A DNA stretch of 64,000 nt from Bacillus sp. NTK034 (GCF_017303275.1 NZ_JAFKOJ010000004.1:62001-126000); one strand, 5' to 3'; positions 44,500 to 54,683 are shown, counted from the stretch's first letter. Translations and numbers: made by a program. Notes: generated from the letters alone by a model not told the origin.

Positions 44500-46572
44500 T
44501 TATTCAGGTTCGTACCTCCACATATCAGCTTCATTCCTGAAGTAAATATGGCCATTCTGATCGATGGCTAAATCATGTGCACCCTCTTTTTTTATCAGTG
44601 TTACTTCCATTGTTTTCGGATTTGCTTTAAATAATACGCCTTCTACTGTGCCATAGAGCTGCTGGTCCTTTCCGAATTGCAGATTAGCATTTTTAAAACG
44701 GCCGGAAATGGCTGGAACGATCATTACTTGCTTGGTTTGGCCGGATTCGATATTGTATTTAAACAGTTTTCCGTCTGCCATTCCGAAGATATAGTTTTCT
44801 CCATAATACGTTAACGCATTAATCATGGCCGCTTTTATTGGGAAGTTCATCTCCTCTTTCTCAGAAGGAGAATCAGATGGAAAACGGAATAATACAGCAT
44901 CGCTCTTTGCACGCTCATGATTTGCATACACTGAAGTACCTCCATAAACATAATCCTGAGCCTGTACAAGGGAAATGATGCTTTGATTTTCTACATAGTT
45001 TTCATAATTTACGGTTTCTTTTGTGCCGGGATTATATACAGACAACAGTCCTCCGCCCGTACTTGTTTCAGGATAAGTGCCAATGAACAGCTGATTGGTT
45101 TCATCAATCCCAAGCATGGCAGTTGGCCTTTCTTGGCCTATGTCTTTATAACGGGCAATTTCAATTATATTATTGCCTTCAAACGGTTTTGTCAGATCGT
45201 ATTCAAGGATTCTGGCTTTTGGATAGGCTCCAAAATATAGCTTGTCATTTAAATATGCCATAGATTCAACCTGGCTGATGCCCTTCACTTCTTTTGTCTC
45301 GCCGCTTGCAGTGTCAAAGAGGCCCAGCCCGCCAGACATATAGCCATTAATAATGATTTTATCCCTTTCAGGAGTCTCTGCCATTGTATATAAAGTTACT
45401 GGTAGAGGAGCAAGTTTTGCCTGATGCAGTTCAAATTTCCGGGTTTCCAAGTTAAAAGTGAAATAATCCCCATTATTGCTTAACAATCCTGTCAGCGTGT
45501 ATCCGGGATAATCCTGTGTGCCAATTTCCACAAAGTCTAAATTTATTACGTTCATGCCTTCCAGGGGAACATCCATTTTCACGATTTCCCGAGTCTTATA
45601 ATAATAAGCATATAGCTCCTCTTTGTTTGTATAAAAAACAGCTTCTTCTGCGGGAGATTTTACAGAAACGGTTTTAGAAGTTGAATCAAATTCATCCAGC
45701 AATTCCAAAGTATTTTTATTAAAAACTAGTACCTTTGGGCTTGGATCCAGTTTGGCAAATAAATACTCATCAGCCACCTGAATATCCGATACGTATTTTT
45801 CCAGCCGATATTCCCACGGCAGGAAGCGATCCCTGATTTTCGTGCGGATATTATAGCGTATAAGCTCTGCCTTTGATCCGATTCCCATGAAAATGCTCTC
45901 TTGCTCTTCATCAAAGTAAACACTTTTTGCAAATTCCTTGCCTCTGATGATTTGACCATAATCCTTTCTTTCACCTGATTCAGGTATATAGGAAAACACA
46001 GTTCCATTATAAGCTGTGGACCCATATATTCTTCCTCCAGATGCGTGCAGGTCCTGAATAGAGGTATCACGGCTGTGCTTCAGTTTATTACCATAGTCGG
46101 TTAGCTTTTTCGAGGAGGGATCATACTTGTAAATATGTCCGCTTGATGTTCCTCCGACCCAGACGTTTTGATCAGCATCGACATCAATTCCCCAAGCACT
46201 TGTGGAATTCTCCAGTGTATATGTCTTTTCTGTTTTTCCGGTGTTCAAATTGACGATAGATAAAGCTGATGGCGTCCCATGCTGGATGATGTACATATAG
46301 GGTTTGTTATCAGGTGATTTCCCATATGCCGCAGCCAGGGCAGTGCCATGGAATACCTGGGGTCCAATTTTTTCTATAATCGGATTTAATTCTTCTTTCA
46401 GCAATTGAGACGGGTCTGATTCTTCTTGAGAAGGTGTTTGGCTGTCATCCAATTCAATACTCTCCTCCTGATCGATTTGATCTTCTGCGTAGGCTGCACT
46501 TGAAAAGAAAACGGGTGTGCAAATGAGAGATGCAGCTAGAATGTAAGTGATTTTAAATTTAGATAGATTCAT
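44500..46572 (-). CDS. secreted beta-propeller protein
   Basis: A 690-residue exported protein with signal peptide (cut near AYA-E, about residue 30), then an acidic Gln/Ser linker. The remainder is a run of short beta-strand repeats: GIDVDADQNVWVGGTSSGHIYKYD-type (seen as NVWVGGTSSGHIYKYD), AKSVYFDEEQESIFMG, MLGIDETNQLFIGTYP, LAIDQNGHIYF. These are typical of NHL/YncE/SGL-like propellers, possibly two of them. No catalytic motif is seen. The start is the ATG after GGGGGAAAAT; a TTG four codons upstream overlaps that site. Ligand and role unknown; adjacency to wall-modification genes suggests an envelope function. Confidence 0.75.
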   Translation of the reverse strand: MNLSKFKITYILAASLICTPVFFSSAAYAEDQIDQEESIELDDSQTPSQEESDPSQLLKEELNPIIEKIGPQVFHGTALAAAYGKSPDNKPYMYIIQHGTPSALSIVNLNTGKTEKTYTLENSTSAWGIDVDADQNVWVGGTSSGHIYKYDPSSKKLTDYGNKLKHSRDTSIQDLHASGGRIYGSTAYNGTVFSYIPESGERKDYGQIIRGKEFAKSVYFDEEQESIFMGIGSKAELIRYNIRTKIRDRFLPWEYRLEKYVSDIQVADEYLFAKLDPSPKVLVFNKNTLELLDEFDSTSKTVSVKSPAEEAVFYTNKEELYAYYYKTREIVKMDVPLEGMNVINLDFVEIGTQDYPGYTLTGLLSNNGDYFTFNLETRKFELHQAKLAPLPVTLYTMAETPERDKIIINGYMSGGLGLFDTASGETKEVKGISQVESMAYLNDKLYFGAYPKARILEYDLTKPFEGNNIIEIARYKDIGQERPTAMLGIDETNQLFIGTYPETSTGGGLLSVYNPGTKETVNYENYVENQSIISLVQAQDYVYGGTSVYANHERAKSDAVLFRFPSDSPSEKEEMNFPIKAAMINALTYYGENYIFGMADGKLFKYNIESGQTKQVMIVPAISGRFKNANLQFGKDQQLYGTVEGVLFKANPKTMEVTLIKKEGAHDLAIDQNGHIYFRNEADMWRYEPE

Positions 46573-46630
46573 ATTTTCCCCCAAAAACTCTTATAGTAAT
46601 CACTTCCTACATTACTATAATTATCCAATA

Positions 46631-46668
46631 ATGAAAAGAGCCATCTCCTCTTCCTGGAGCATGGCTCT
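46631..46668 (-). terminator. terminator of the MBOAT/SGNH operon
   Basis: AGAGCCAT and ATGGCTCT (46637-46644, 46661-46668), extended by CTCC/GGAG inside, form a long leftward stem followed by TTTTCATT. Confidence 0.75.
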
Positions 46669-46673
46669 AATCT

Positions 46674-48245
46674 CTAGTAAATATCAGCAGCATCTATTTG
46701 CAGCCATTGGTCGTCTGAATCAGCATTCTTCCAATGGATTCCAATCATAACATTTTCTGCGTCTTTTCTGATTTTTTTCGATACTTTAAATGAACGGGAT
46801 GTATCTTCATCAGGGATGGTATTATATGCTTTCCTTTCCCATTGGCCGTTCACCTGATCCTGGATAAATAATTGCACATCACCTGGATTGGATGCTTTTC
46901 CTTTCAGAGAAACGATAAAAGTAACCTCTTCGGAAGCGGGAATATCCATGTCAGTCAGGCTGAATCCTGCTTGTATTGCAGTGCGGCTTTCGGGATTTTC
47001 ATTCTTTGGTTTTAAAACCATCCCTCCGGTGCGTCCTTCAGTTACCTGGAATTCACCCTCTTTTCCCAGCAATTTCATTGGCGAAACCTGGTTCAGCCAT
47101 TTATCAGTTGAAAACGGCTCGAAATTTGGCGGGAGAAAAGAATAAGATGACTCCAGACCAATGGGAGCGAGATAGTCATAGGCATCTGTTTCTGCTGCTT
47201 TAATTTCCTTCTTAATCTTTGTAATTTCAGCTTCGGCATTATCTTTATTTAGTGTTACTCCGAAATCTGAATATCTGTTTCTTTCATTCCAGATTGAATT
47301 GACTATTTTTGTCCCGGCATCCGGAGTGAAATGATGGGAGTCAATAAAGTTTGGCAGGTGCCTTGTTATTTCATTTACATCCATAAAATGATGAACCGTT
47401 CCGAAGGTTTCTGTCAGGTTCTTAAGCCAATGTTCGTAGCCCTGCATATATTCCTCATTTTGCATTTCAATGACTAAACGTGGAAGTGTAACGGGTGTTG
47501 TATAGACAATAAATTTGGTTTTCGGGTTTTCGGCTTTAACCTGATTCAGCATCTCAATAACTTTAGGATCATATTCATAGGGTTCGTTATTTTGGAAAAA
47601 TTGATAGATATTCGTTTCAATTCTGGCTTGTCTCAATTGGCTGTCCACCGGAAAAGGCATAGCCACATTTTCACGATTATAAAACCTATGATCTATGAAT
47701 ACAGGGTTATTCTTTTTCGAAGATTGATAAACAGATAAAGATTTTTTCAAAGTATCAAAGGACGCAGTCGACTTGACTCTGTAAAGATAGCTGTCAGCCT
47801 GTTCTGTATAGAACTCCGGCTTTTCTTCGGCAAGCACACGGTATTTATTTGTAGCGAAGAAGTCCAATCCAAGGAAGATATATTCAAAAGGCTTTCCGTT
47901 TATTTTTTTTGCGTAGTCTATATATCCCTTATACTCCTCCACATACATTGAGCTCACGGCAAAATTGAAAACCTTTAAATCTTCAAAATCATGCTGGTTT
48001 ATATAAGTAGAACGGCTGCTTCCCAATAAAAGGGCGTCATATTTCTCTTCCCCATACTTTAATTTATTTACTTTCTGCTGCCTTTCATTAAAGCCCTGCT
48101 GCACATCATTCCATTCGTTTTTATGCTGGAAGAGCCATAAGGGATCTGCAATGTAATTAAACACAGTTATCGGCATGGCGAAGAGGCAACCCAAAATCAC
48201 AAAAGCAGCCAGAACTTTTAAAAGCCATTTTTTATAAACGTTCAT
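46674..48245 (-). CDS. membrane-anchored SGNH/AlgX-like protein, partner of the MBOAT transferase
   Basis: A 523-residue protein with one N-terminal anchor (residues 8-30). DALLLGSSRSTYIN near residue 70 has the G-S-S motif of SGNH-type esterases and acyltransferases, FLGLDFF follows, and DSHHFTPDAG near 310 supplies the Asp-His pair. The last 150 residues look like a beta-sandwich (FIVSLKGKASNPGDVQLFIQ). It begins 10 bp after the MBOAT gene, so the pair probably acylates an extracellular wall polymer, as AlgI/AlgX or DltB/DltD systems do. Confidence 0.72.
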   Translation of the reverse strand: MNVYKKWLLKVLAAFVILGCLFAMPITVFNYIADPLWLFQHKNEWNDVQQGFNERQQKVNKLKYGEEKYDALLLGSSRSTYINQHDFEDLKVFNFAVSSMYVEEYKGYIDYAKKINGKPFEYIFLGLDFFATNKYRVLAEEKPEFYTEQADSYLYRVKSTASFDTLKKSLSVYQSSKKNNPVFIDHRFYNRENVAMPFPVDSQLRQARIETNIYQFFQNNEPYEYDPKVIEMLNQVKAENPKTKFIVYTTPVTLPRLVIEMQNEEYMQGYEHWLKNLTETFGTVHHFMDVNEITRHLPNFIDSHHFTPDAGTKIVNSIWNERNRYSDFGVTLNKDNAEAEITKIKKEIKAAETDAYDYLAPIGLESSYSFLPPNFEPFSTDKWLNQVSPMKLLGKEGEFQVTEGRTGGMVLKPKNENPESRTAIQAGFSLTDMDIPASEEVTFIVSLKGKASNPGDVQLFIQDQVNGQWERKAYNTIPDEDTSRSFKVSKKIRKDAENVMIGIHWKNADSDDQWLQIDAADIY

Positions 48246-48255
48246 GATTAACCAC

Positions 48256-49716
48256 CTAAAAATTAAAATATAAGAACTCGCTGACTCTTGTCATGCTAAA
48301 GAAGGAAATCAGCAGCAGTGCACAAATGAAAAACGCAGAAAACCAGGAGGGCTTTAGCTGATCCATCAATCTTATTGAGTTTCTTGCCCACAAGGTAATT
48401 GCGAATGCAGCCCCCAGTAAGGCAAGCATGTACAAAAGGGATGTATCAGTTGCAGCGTTAATAGAGAGTACTTCCACAGCCTGAACGGAAGCCGGTGTAA
48501 AAAGGGATGTGAGCTGCTCCGGCCATGAGAAGCCGCTCATTCCAAACATGCCTTTTAAAACTTTTTCCGCATCTTCCCATGATTGCGCTCTAAAAAATAC
48601 CCAGGCAAAATTGACAAATTGAAAAGTTATGAACCAGCCAAGGAATCTGTTCATTTTAAAGCCAAGCTGCTTCCACAATCGGTTCAGCATGGATGCAGCT
48701 CCATGTAAGGTTCCCCAGAGTACAAATGTCCAGCCGGCGCCATGCCATAAACCGCTGACGAAAAAAACAAGAAAAACATTTACATAGGTTCTGGGAATTC
48801 CCTTGCGATTTCCGCCAAGGGGAATGTACAAGTATTGGGTTAGAAAGCGGGTCAGCGTCATATGCCACCGTTTCCAGAAATCCTGAATATTAACAGCTTT
48901 ATATGGTGAGTTAAAGTTAACGGGAAGCCGAACATTAAATAAAAGTGCTGCTCCCATGGCCATATCTGTATAGCCGCTGAAATCAAAATAAAGCTGGAAT
49001 GTATAGGATAGTGACACAATCCAGGCTTCTATAAAAGTTAACATTTCTGCCTGATCAAACCCTGCTGTAGCCCAAACAGCAAATGTATCAGCAATAACAA
49101 CTTTCTTAAAGAGCCCAATTGAAAAGATGAAGATTCCTTTGGCAAAATTTTCGTAATGAAATTTTCTCTGTGCTTTTTCCCTGGAGAACTGAGGCATCAT
49201 TTCATTATGGTGAACAATTGGCCCCGCAATTAATTGCGGAAAAAAGCTGACAAACAATGCATATTTCCAGAAATCGTATTCCTTTGTCTCTTTGCGGTAA
49301 GCATCAACAAGGTAGGCGATCTGCTGAAATGTAAAAAAGCTGATGGCAAGCGGCAAAGCGAGATGCAATAAATTAAAATCTGTGCTTAACAAGGCATTAA
49401 GATTTTCTATGAAAAAATCATAATATTTATAGTAGCCCAATGCTGCAAGATTGGCAGTTATGCCAACAGTCAAAAGCAACCTTGCCCGCGGCTGGCTGCT
49501 GGCCTTTCCAAGCAATGTTCCAATATAATAATTAATCAGCATGGAAGCTGAAATTAATGGGAGATAAACGGGATTCCACCAGCTGTAAAAAAATAATGAG
49601 CTGATAACAAGCCAGACATTTCTTACAAAGAAAAGCTGCCATTTATTCAGCAAAAAATAGCCAATCCAAACAGCAGGCAAAAAAGCGAAAATAAATTCAT
49701 AGGAATTAAAAATCAA
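48256..49716 (-). CDS. MBOAT family O-acyltransferase (AlgI-like)
   Basis: A 486-residue polytopic membrane protein. The N-terminus (IFNSYEFIFAFLPAVWIGYF), DFSGYTDMAMG and the catalytic histidine motif FFVSGLWHGAGWTFVLWG are characteristic of AlgI-type MBOAT enzymes. The TTG start at 49716 follows AGGTGGAG and gives the usual family N-terminus; a TTG seven codons upstream lacks a site. It passes acyl groups across the membrane for transfer by the SGNH partner encoded next. The acceptor is unknown; teichoic acid or another surface glycan is likely. Confidence 0.88.
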   Translation of the reverse strand: MIFNSYEFIFAFLPAVWIGYFLLNKWQLFFVRNVWLVISSLFFYSWWNPVYLPLISASMLINYYIGTLLGKASSQPRARLLLTVGITANLAALGYYKYYDFFIENLNALLSTDFNLLHLALPLAISFFTFQQIAYLVDAYRKETKEYDFWKYALFVSFFPQLIAGPIVHHNEMMPQFSREKAQRKFHYENFAKGIFIFSIGLFKKVVIADTFAVWATAGFDQAEMLTFIEAWIVSLSYTFQLYFDFSGYTDMAMGAALLFNVRLPVNFNSPYKAVNIQDFWKRWHMTLTRFLTQYLYIPLGGNRKGIPRTYVNVFLVFFVSGLWHGAGWTFVLWGTLHGAASMLNRLWKQLGFKMNRFLGWFITFQFVNFAWVFFRAQSWEDAEKVLKGMFGMSGFSWPEQLTSLFTPASVQAVEVLSINAATDTSLLYMLALLGAAFAITLWARNSIRLMDQLKPSWFSAFFICALLLISFFSMTRVSEFLYFNF

Positions 49717-49861
49717 TGTATTCTCCACCTGTTCCAAAATGTTCGTGCAGTCCCCATTATATCATGGAAGAAGCCGGTGGAATGCCCCCAACTTTTACTA
49801 TACTGTTCACCTTAAATCTACTAGAATGGGAATAAGAATATTTTGAATTGGAGGGAGTATC

Positions 49862-51094
49862 TTGAAAAAAAGCAATGTATTGGCAGCTTTCACTATCCTG
49901 ATTGCCATCTTCATCTACATTCCTCCTTTTTCTGCAGCAAGTGCAGCAGAAAGCTGCGAAGGTTCAAGAGGGACCCAAACAGTCTGGTGGGATGGAGCTG
50001 AACTGAAAGTCGGACAGATTGGCAGATTAACAGTATTGAAGGATACACCTCTCTATAAATTATCAGGTGATAAAAAGATTACACAGAAGACTTTAAAAGC
50101 AGGCGGAACTTATAGAATATATTCCTTTAAGCCTGATATGCTCAGTGTTGGCGGGGGCATGTATTTGAATCGGGATGCCAGAATTAGATACGAAACTCCT
50201 TCTCCTGCAAAAAAGAGAGCTCTTGCATGTAAAAAGGAATCCCAGGAAATTATCAGCGGCTCTATTAAAATAGGCGACAGCAAATCTTCTATTGAAGCAA
50301 AACTGGGAAAGGAAAAGCGGGTATCACTTGGTGAATATGGAATCTCCTGGCACACCTATCATAATCAATACCGGAACTTTTATATGATAGGATATGTGGA
50401 TAATAAAGCGGAATTCATATATTCAAGCAGCCAAAGGCTTTATAGCTTTGGCATCTTTAAAGGCTCGTCACGATTAGGGGTTTCTTCAGCATTGGGAACG
50501 CCAAGCAAGTGGATCAATAAAAACAATGTAAATTATGTAACTGTAAATAATGATAAGCAGCAGACATTTTACAAAAAAAACTCATACATTACCGTTTTTT
50601 ATGATATTCATAAGAGAGGCAATGTTACTGGCATTCAAATGATTTCGGAAAAACTGGAAAACAGGAAGAACAGCCACTATGGTCTGCCAAGCTCGAACCT
50701 TCAGCAAAGCCTTGAAATGCAAATGTTTGATCTGGTTAATGCTGCAAGGGCAGATCATGGACTTGCACCAGTTACCTGGAATTCTGCTGCCCAAAGCTCT
50801 TCAAGAAAACATAGCTTGGATATGGCTGAACATGATTTCTTCGATCATATGAATCTTAGAAACGAAAGCCCTTTTCAACGGATGGAAAAGGAAGGGATCC
50901 ATTATTTGTATGCCGGAGAAAACATTGCAATGGGCTATTCAAGCAGCATTTTTGCCCATGAGGCTCTAATGAATTCAGCTGGTCACCGCAAGAACATCCT
51001 GAATGCCCAATACACTCATTTAGGGGCAGGGGTTCAGTTCCAAAAGGAAACAGCAGTTCCGTATTATACACAAAATTTCTTTACTCCTTATTAA
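49862..51094 (+). CDS. secreted CAP-domain protein with WDG/GQIGR domain
   Basis: A 410-residue exported protein, signal peptide cut near ASA-A (about residue 29). Residues 40-122 are a shared-domain copy (VWWDGAELKVGQIGR, YRIYSF, VGGGMYL, YETPSP). Residues about 130-270 resemble the CAP-associated N-terminal domain (IKIGDSKSSIEAKLG, then RLGVSSALGTPSKWI). Residues 285-410 are a CAP/SCP domain (NAARADHGLAPVTW, HSLDMAEHDFFDHM, AGENIAMGYSS, NSAGHRKNIL). This layout is like B. subtilis YlbC/YkwD families plus the extra domain. The TTG start follows GGAGGGAGTATC. Extracellular; activity unknown. Confidence 0.87.
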   Translation: MKKSNVLAAFTILIAIFIYIPPFSAASAAESCEGSRGTQTVWWDGAELKVGQIGRLTVLKDTPLYKLSGDKKITQKTLKAGGTYRIYSFKPDMLSVGGGMYLNRDARIRYETPSPAKKRALACKKESQEIISGSIKIGDSKSSIEAKLGKEKRVSLGEYGISWHTYHNQYRNFYMIGYVDNKAEFIYSSSQRLYSFGIFKGSSRLGVSSALGTPSKWINKNNVNYVTVNNDKQQTFYKKNSYITVFYDIHKRGNVTGIQMISEKLENRKNSHYGLPSSNLQQSLEMQMFDLVNAARADHGLAPVTWNSAAQSSSRKHSLDMAEHDFFDHMNLRNESPFQRMEKEGIHYLYAGENIAMGYSSSIFAHEALMNSAGHRKNILNAQYTHLGAGVQFQKETAVPYYTQNFFTPY

Positions 51095-51114
51095 ATTGAA
51101 GGATGTGCCTGATT

Positions 51115-52032
51115 ATGCAAAATAGAAGATTTATAGTGTTCCTTCTATTTTCTGTTTTGCTCATTTTTGCATTCCCAAGGGACAGTTTTGCTAAGGTATA
51201 TTGGGATGGAGCAGAGTTAGTAAAGGGGCAAATAGGCCGGGTAACCGTCACAAAGCCGATAAATTTATGGCGTATGGAAGGAAACAGTCTTAAGTTTGTG
51301 CGGATTTTATACCCAAAAGATAAATACAGGGTGTATGGCTATGTTCCTGAACGCCAGCAGTTCAGGGTTGGAGGATCCTATTATATTACCAATATGAAAG
51401 ACAGAGTTTTATATGAGACACCTTCAAAATCCAAGCTGGCAGAACTGCATAAGTCTTATTCGGAACAGGATGAGCTTGTGGATCAGCTTATTATTGTGGA
51501 TAATGGCCATGAGCAAGACTCTGAGGTTTCAAAAATAAAAAGCAGAATCAGCAAAATACCGATTTCTCTATTAGGGAAATTAAATGAAAAAGGGGTAAAA
51601 ATTAAATTGACTGCATCCCCAATCACCAATCTTCCGGAATACGCCTATTTGAAAGGACAAGTGCCAAGGGGATGGGAGGGAACAAATAGAACCTGGGATG
51701 ATGTTCCCGGCATTGGCGGAGCTGCCATTGTGGCCATCCGGATTGGATATAGTGAGCCTGGCAATGGCCACAGCTCCAGCAACCTTGAACTGCATGAGGT
51801 AGCACACACGATTGATAGCCTTATTTATAACAATTTATCTTCTACACAAAGCTTCAAAGAAATCTGGGGAAAAGAGAAGGCTCTTCTATTTGGAGAAAAT
51901 TCCTATTATAAGAATTATCCTGAAGAATATTTTTCAGAAACCTTTGCTATGTTTTATTTAAATGAAGAAACGAAAAAAACACTTAAACGAAAAGCCCCGT
52001 TAACTGCAGTGTTTTTTGAAAACTTACAGTGA
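51115..52032 (+). CDS. secreted lethal-factor-like zinc metallopeptidase with WDG/GQIGR domain
   Basis: A 305-residue exported protein, signal peptide cut near SFA-K (about residue 26). Residues 27-112 are a shared-domain copy (KVYWDGAELVKGQIGR, INLWRM, YRVYGYV, GGSYYITNM, YETPSK). Residues 120-305 resemble the anthrax lethal factor-related (M34/ATLF) peptidases: LELHEVAHTID gives the HExxH zinc site at 227-231 and PEEYFSETFAMFY the downstream glutamate near 274. The ATG at 51115 has AAGGATG at suitable spacing; the ATG at 51103 abuts that site. It follows the CAP gene by 20 bp, so the two are probably cotranscribed. A wall or matrix protein is the likely substrate. Confidence 0.82.
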   Translation: MQNRRFIVFLLFSVLLIFAFPRDSFAKVYWDGAELVKGQIGRVTVTKPINLWRMEGNSLKFVRILYPKDKYRVYGYVPERQQFRVGGSYYITNMKDRVLYETPSKSKLAELHKSYSEQDELVDQLIIVDNGHEQDSEVSKIKSRISKIPISLLGKLNEKGVKIKLTASPITNLPEYAYLKGQVPRGWEGTNRTWDDVPGIGGAAIVAIRIGYSEPGNGHSSSNLELHEVAHTIDSLIYNNLSSTQSFKEIWGKEKALLFGENSYYKNYPEEYFSETFAMFYLNEETKKTLKRKAPLTAVFFENLQ

Positions 52033-52063
52033 AAAAGTCTTGTCCGGAGGGGCAAGACTTTTT
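52032..52063 (+). terminator. terminator of the CAP/metallopeptidase operon
   Basis: AAAAAGTCTTG and CAAGACTTTTT form a perfect 11-bp stem with a TCCGGAGGGG loop. Confidence 0.88.
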
Positions 52064-52216
52064 ATGTTTCGATATTACCTCAGCAAAAGAAAACGGCGCA
52101 GAACACTTTAGGTAATTTATACCATTCTCCCTTTTTTGTAGAATAATAGGAAAATACTTGGTATTTTGTCGTATAATAGACTTATTGTAAAAATAGTACA
52201 TCCGAGGGAGAGAGTA

Positions 52217-54679
52217 ATGAAAAAGAAAATCTTATTGTGTTGTCTTTTGTTTTTGTCCGGGATCATATCCCCTTTTTCGTATGCAGTAAAAAAGGCTTCA
52301 GCTTCAGCACCTGTCGTATATTGGGAAGGGATGCAGCTGGTTAAAGGCCAAATAGGCAAAGTGGATATCCTTAAGCCTATTAACCTATGGAAAAGGGAAA
52401 ACAATAAATTGAAGTTTGTCAGAGTTTTAAAACCTGGGGAAGCATATAGGGTTTACCGTTATGATTCAGCTTTTGGCGGGCAATATGGTGTTGGAGGACA
52501 GTACTTTGTTACCAACATGAAAGGGTATGTCCAATACAAAACGCCATCAAAGCTAAAGCTTAAGCTTGTGAATCCTGAATTATATGGAACCAAACTAACT
52601 TTAGGTACAGTTACCCAGGAGCAGACGGCTGTACTTGCACCTGGTGTCACGCAGTCTAAGCTTTCTGTAGAAGGGTCAAAAGGGAACCAGGAGATCTATA
52701 AGCTGGATGTTGACCAAAAAACGAGCCAGATTTCTTTTGAGACTTCCCTGGCTAAAGATCAAATGATCGGGTTCGAATCGGTTAATAGTATGGCACACCG
52801 CGAAGAAGCCGAGGGCAAGTATGTAATTGCCGGAATAAACGGCGACTATTTCGATTCAAATGGAGCTCCAACTGATTTAACTGTACATAATGGTGAATTG
52901 GTTACCACGAATACAACCCTGGTCAATGAAAGAACCATTTTTGGGGTTAGCTTCAGCGGCAAGGCAATGATCGGAAACCCTGAAATTTTATTGAGTGTGT
53001 CTGCAAATGGCCAGAAGCCATACTTGATTAATTCGGTTAATAAACGGAGATTTGCGGGCCATCTAGTTCTTTATACATCTTATTTTGCAAGCAATACGAT
53101 GACAAATGAATTGGGTACAGAAGTAGTTCTTTCAAATGTGGCAGGCCAGCTGAATGGAAATGGCCAGGTCACTGCCACTGTAAAAGAAGTAATTGCTGGC
53201 AAAGGAAGTGCAGCGCTTAAGCCAGGTGAGTTCATTCTGTCAGGCCATGCTGCAGGCAGTGACTATTTAAAATCACTTAAAGCCGGTGACTCAGTTACAA
53301 TAAACGCAAGTTACGATAATCCCGAATGGGACCGGGTACAGCAGGCAATAGGAGGGCGGTATCACCTGGTTAAAGGGGGGAATGCCAAAACCTTTAATAT
53401 TGCTGGGGCTCATCCCAGAACCGCAATAGGAATTAAGGAAGATGGGTCTGTGTTTGCAGTGGTTATTGACGGAAGAAGGGCTCAAAGCAAGGGCGTCACT
53501 TTAACAGACTTAGCAAAGGTTATGAAAGACTTTGGCGCTGTTGAGGCCATCACGTTTGATGGCGGCGGATCGTCGACAATGGTGACAAGAAAACAGGGGG
53601 ATACTACTACAAGTGTAGTAAATAACCCTTCTGACGGCAGGGATCGAAATGTTGCAAACTCCTTGCTGATCATTGCACGCAGGCAGGCGGGAGAGCTTCA
53701 GAGATTACTGCTGAACCCTGAGGAAATCACATTATTTGCAGGTGCATCCTATAAAGACTTGAAGATAGCTGCTAAAGGGGTAGACAAAAATAATAATCCT
53801 GTCAGCTTGAAAGATCCGATTGTTTGGACTTCGAATGTTGGAAAATTCAATTCTGATGGATCCTTTACAGCTTCAAGCATACCTGGAAAAGGCACGATTA
53901 CAGGAACCTCTGGTGCTGTTGCAGGCAATGTTTCTGTCAATATAACTAATGAATTGAACTCCATAAAAGTGCAAAAGGATACAATCATTGTTGATAAAAA
54001 TGGCACTGCAGCTATCTCTGCTTCCGGCTATCACGGAGGCATGGAAGTGGTCATAGATCCTGCAGCCTTTACTTACACGGTATCAGATAATCTAGGAACG
54101 GTTGAAAACGGAATTTTTAAAGCATCGGGCAAGGACGGAATAGGGAAAATTACTGTTTCATATGGTAAAGTATCAGCTGAAATTAAAGTAATCGCCGGAA
54201 ATCCAGGTCCAGTTATCATTGAAGATTTTGAAGGCGATATAAGCGGATGGCAAGCATCGGGAGCAAGATATGAATCGGTTACCGTTTCTCCTGAATCGGT
54301 TTATGTTAAAGAGGGAAAAAAATCACTGAAAGTGGCATATAACTTTATTGGCACAACAGGAACTTCGGGTGTTTATGCTTCTAAAAAAGAACCTATTCCA
54401 GTAATGGGAGCACCTAAGAAAATCGGCATGTGGGTTTATGGGGACAACAAAGGGCACTGGCTGCGCAGCCAGTTAAAGGATGCGGCAGGCAAAGAGATTC
54501 AGCTTGATTTTACAAAGAACCTTGATTGGACAGGCTGGAAATATGTTGAAGCAGACATTCCTGCAGGCTTGACTGCTCCATACACTATGGAGATTCCTGT
54601 AAGATATATGCAGGTAAGTGATGAACATAAAAATAAAGGTCAGATTTTCATCGATCAAATTCAGGCAGTTTATGAATGA
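52217..54679 (+). CDS. secreted phosphodiester glycosidase (NAGPA-type) with WDG/GQIGR domain
   Basis: An 820-residue exported protein with signal peptide (cut near ASA-S, about residue 30). Residues 33-122 are a shared-domain copy (VVYWEGMQLVKGQIGK, INLWKR, YRVYRYD, GVGGQYFVTNMKGYV). Residues about 150-490 contain AGINGDYFD, AHPRTAIGI and FDGGGSSTM, the signatures of the phosphodiester glycosidase (NAGPA) family that cleaves GlcNAc-1-phosphodiester bonds. Later parts are Ig-like beta domains (about 500-670) and a C-terminal carbohydrate-binding-like sandwich (VIIEDFEGDISGW). It could act on teichoic acid or capsule phosphodiesters. The ATG follows GAGGGAGAGAGTA. Confidence 0.88.
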   Translation: MKKKILLCCLLFLSGIISPFSYAVKKASASAPVVYWEGMQLVKGQIGKVDILKPINLWKRENNKLKFVRVLKPGEAYRVYRYDSAFGGQYGVGGQYFVTNMKGYVQYKTPSKLKLKLVNPELYGTKLTLGTVTQEQTAVLAPGVTQSKLSVEGSKGNQEIYKLDVDQKTSQISFETSLAKDQMIGFESVNSMAHREEAEGKYVIAGINGDYFDSNGAPTDLTVHNGELVTTNTTLVNERTIFGVSFSGKAMIGNPEILLSVSANGQKPYLINSVNKRRFAGHLVLYTSYFASNTMTNELGTEVVLSNVAGQLNGNGQVTATVKEVIAGKGSAALKPGEFILSGHAAGSDYLKSLKAGDSVTINASYDNPEWDRVQQAIGGRYHLVKGGNAKTFNIAGAHPRTAIGIKEDGSVFAVVIDGRRAQSKGVTLTDLAKVMKDFGAVEAITFDGGGSSTMVTRKQGDTTTSVVNNPSDGRDRNVANSLLIIARRQAGELQRLLLNPEEITLFAGASYKDLKIAAKGVDKNNNPVSLKDPIVWTSNVGKFNSDGSFTASSIPGKGTITGTSGAVAGNVSVNITNELNSIKVQKDTIIVDKNGTAAISASGYHGGMEVVIDPAAFTYTVSDNLGTVENGIFKASGKDGIGKITVSYGKVSAEIKVIAGNPGPVIIEDFEGDISGWQASGARYESVTVSPESVYVKEGKKSLKVAYNFIGTTGTSGVYASKKEPIPVMGAPKKIGMWVYGDNKGHWLRSQLKDAAGKEIQLDFTKNLDWTGWKYVEADIPAGLTAPYTMEIPVRYMQVSDEHKNKGQIFIDQIQAVYE

Positions 54680-54683
54680 ATTA

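Noticed and set aside
52117-52404. 95-codon leftward frame over the start of the phosphodiester glycosidase gene
   Set aside because: It is antisense to a signal peptide and a conserved domain on the plus strand and has no initiation site.
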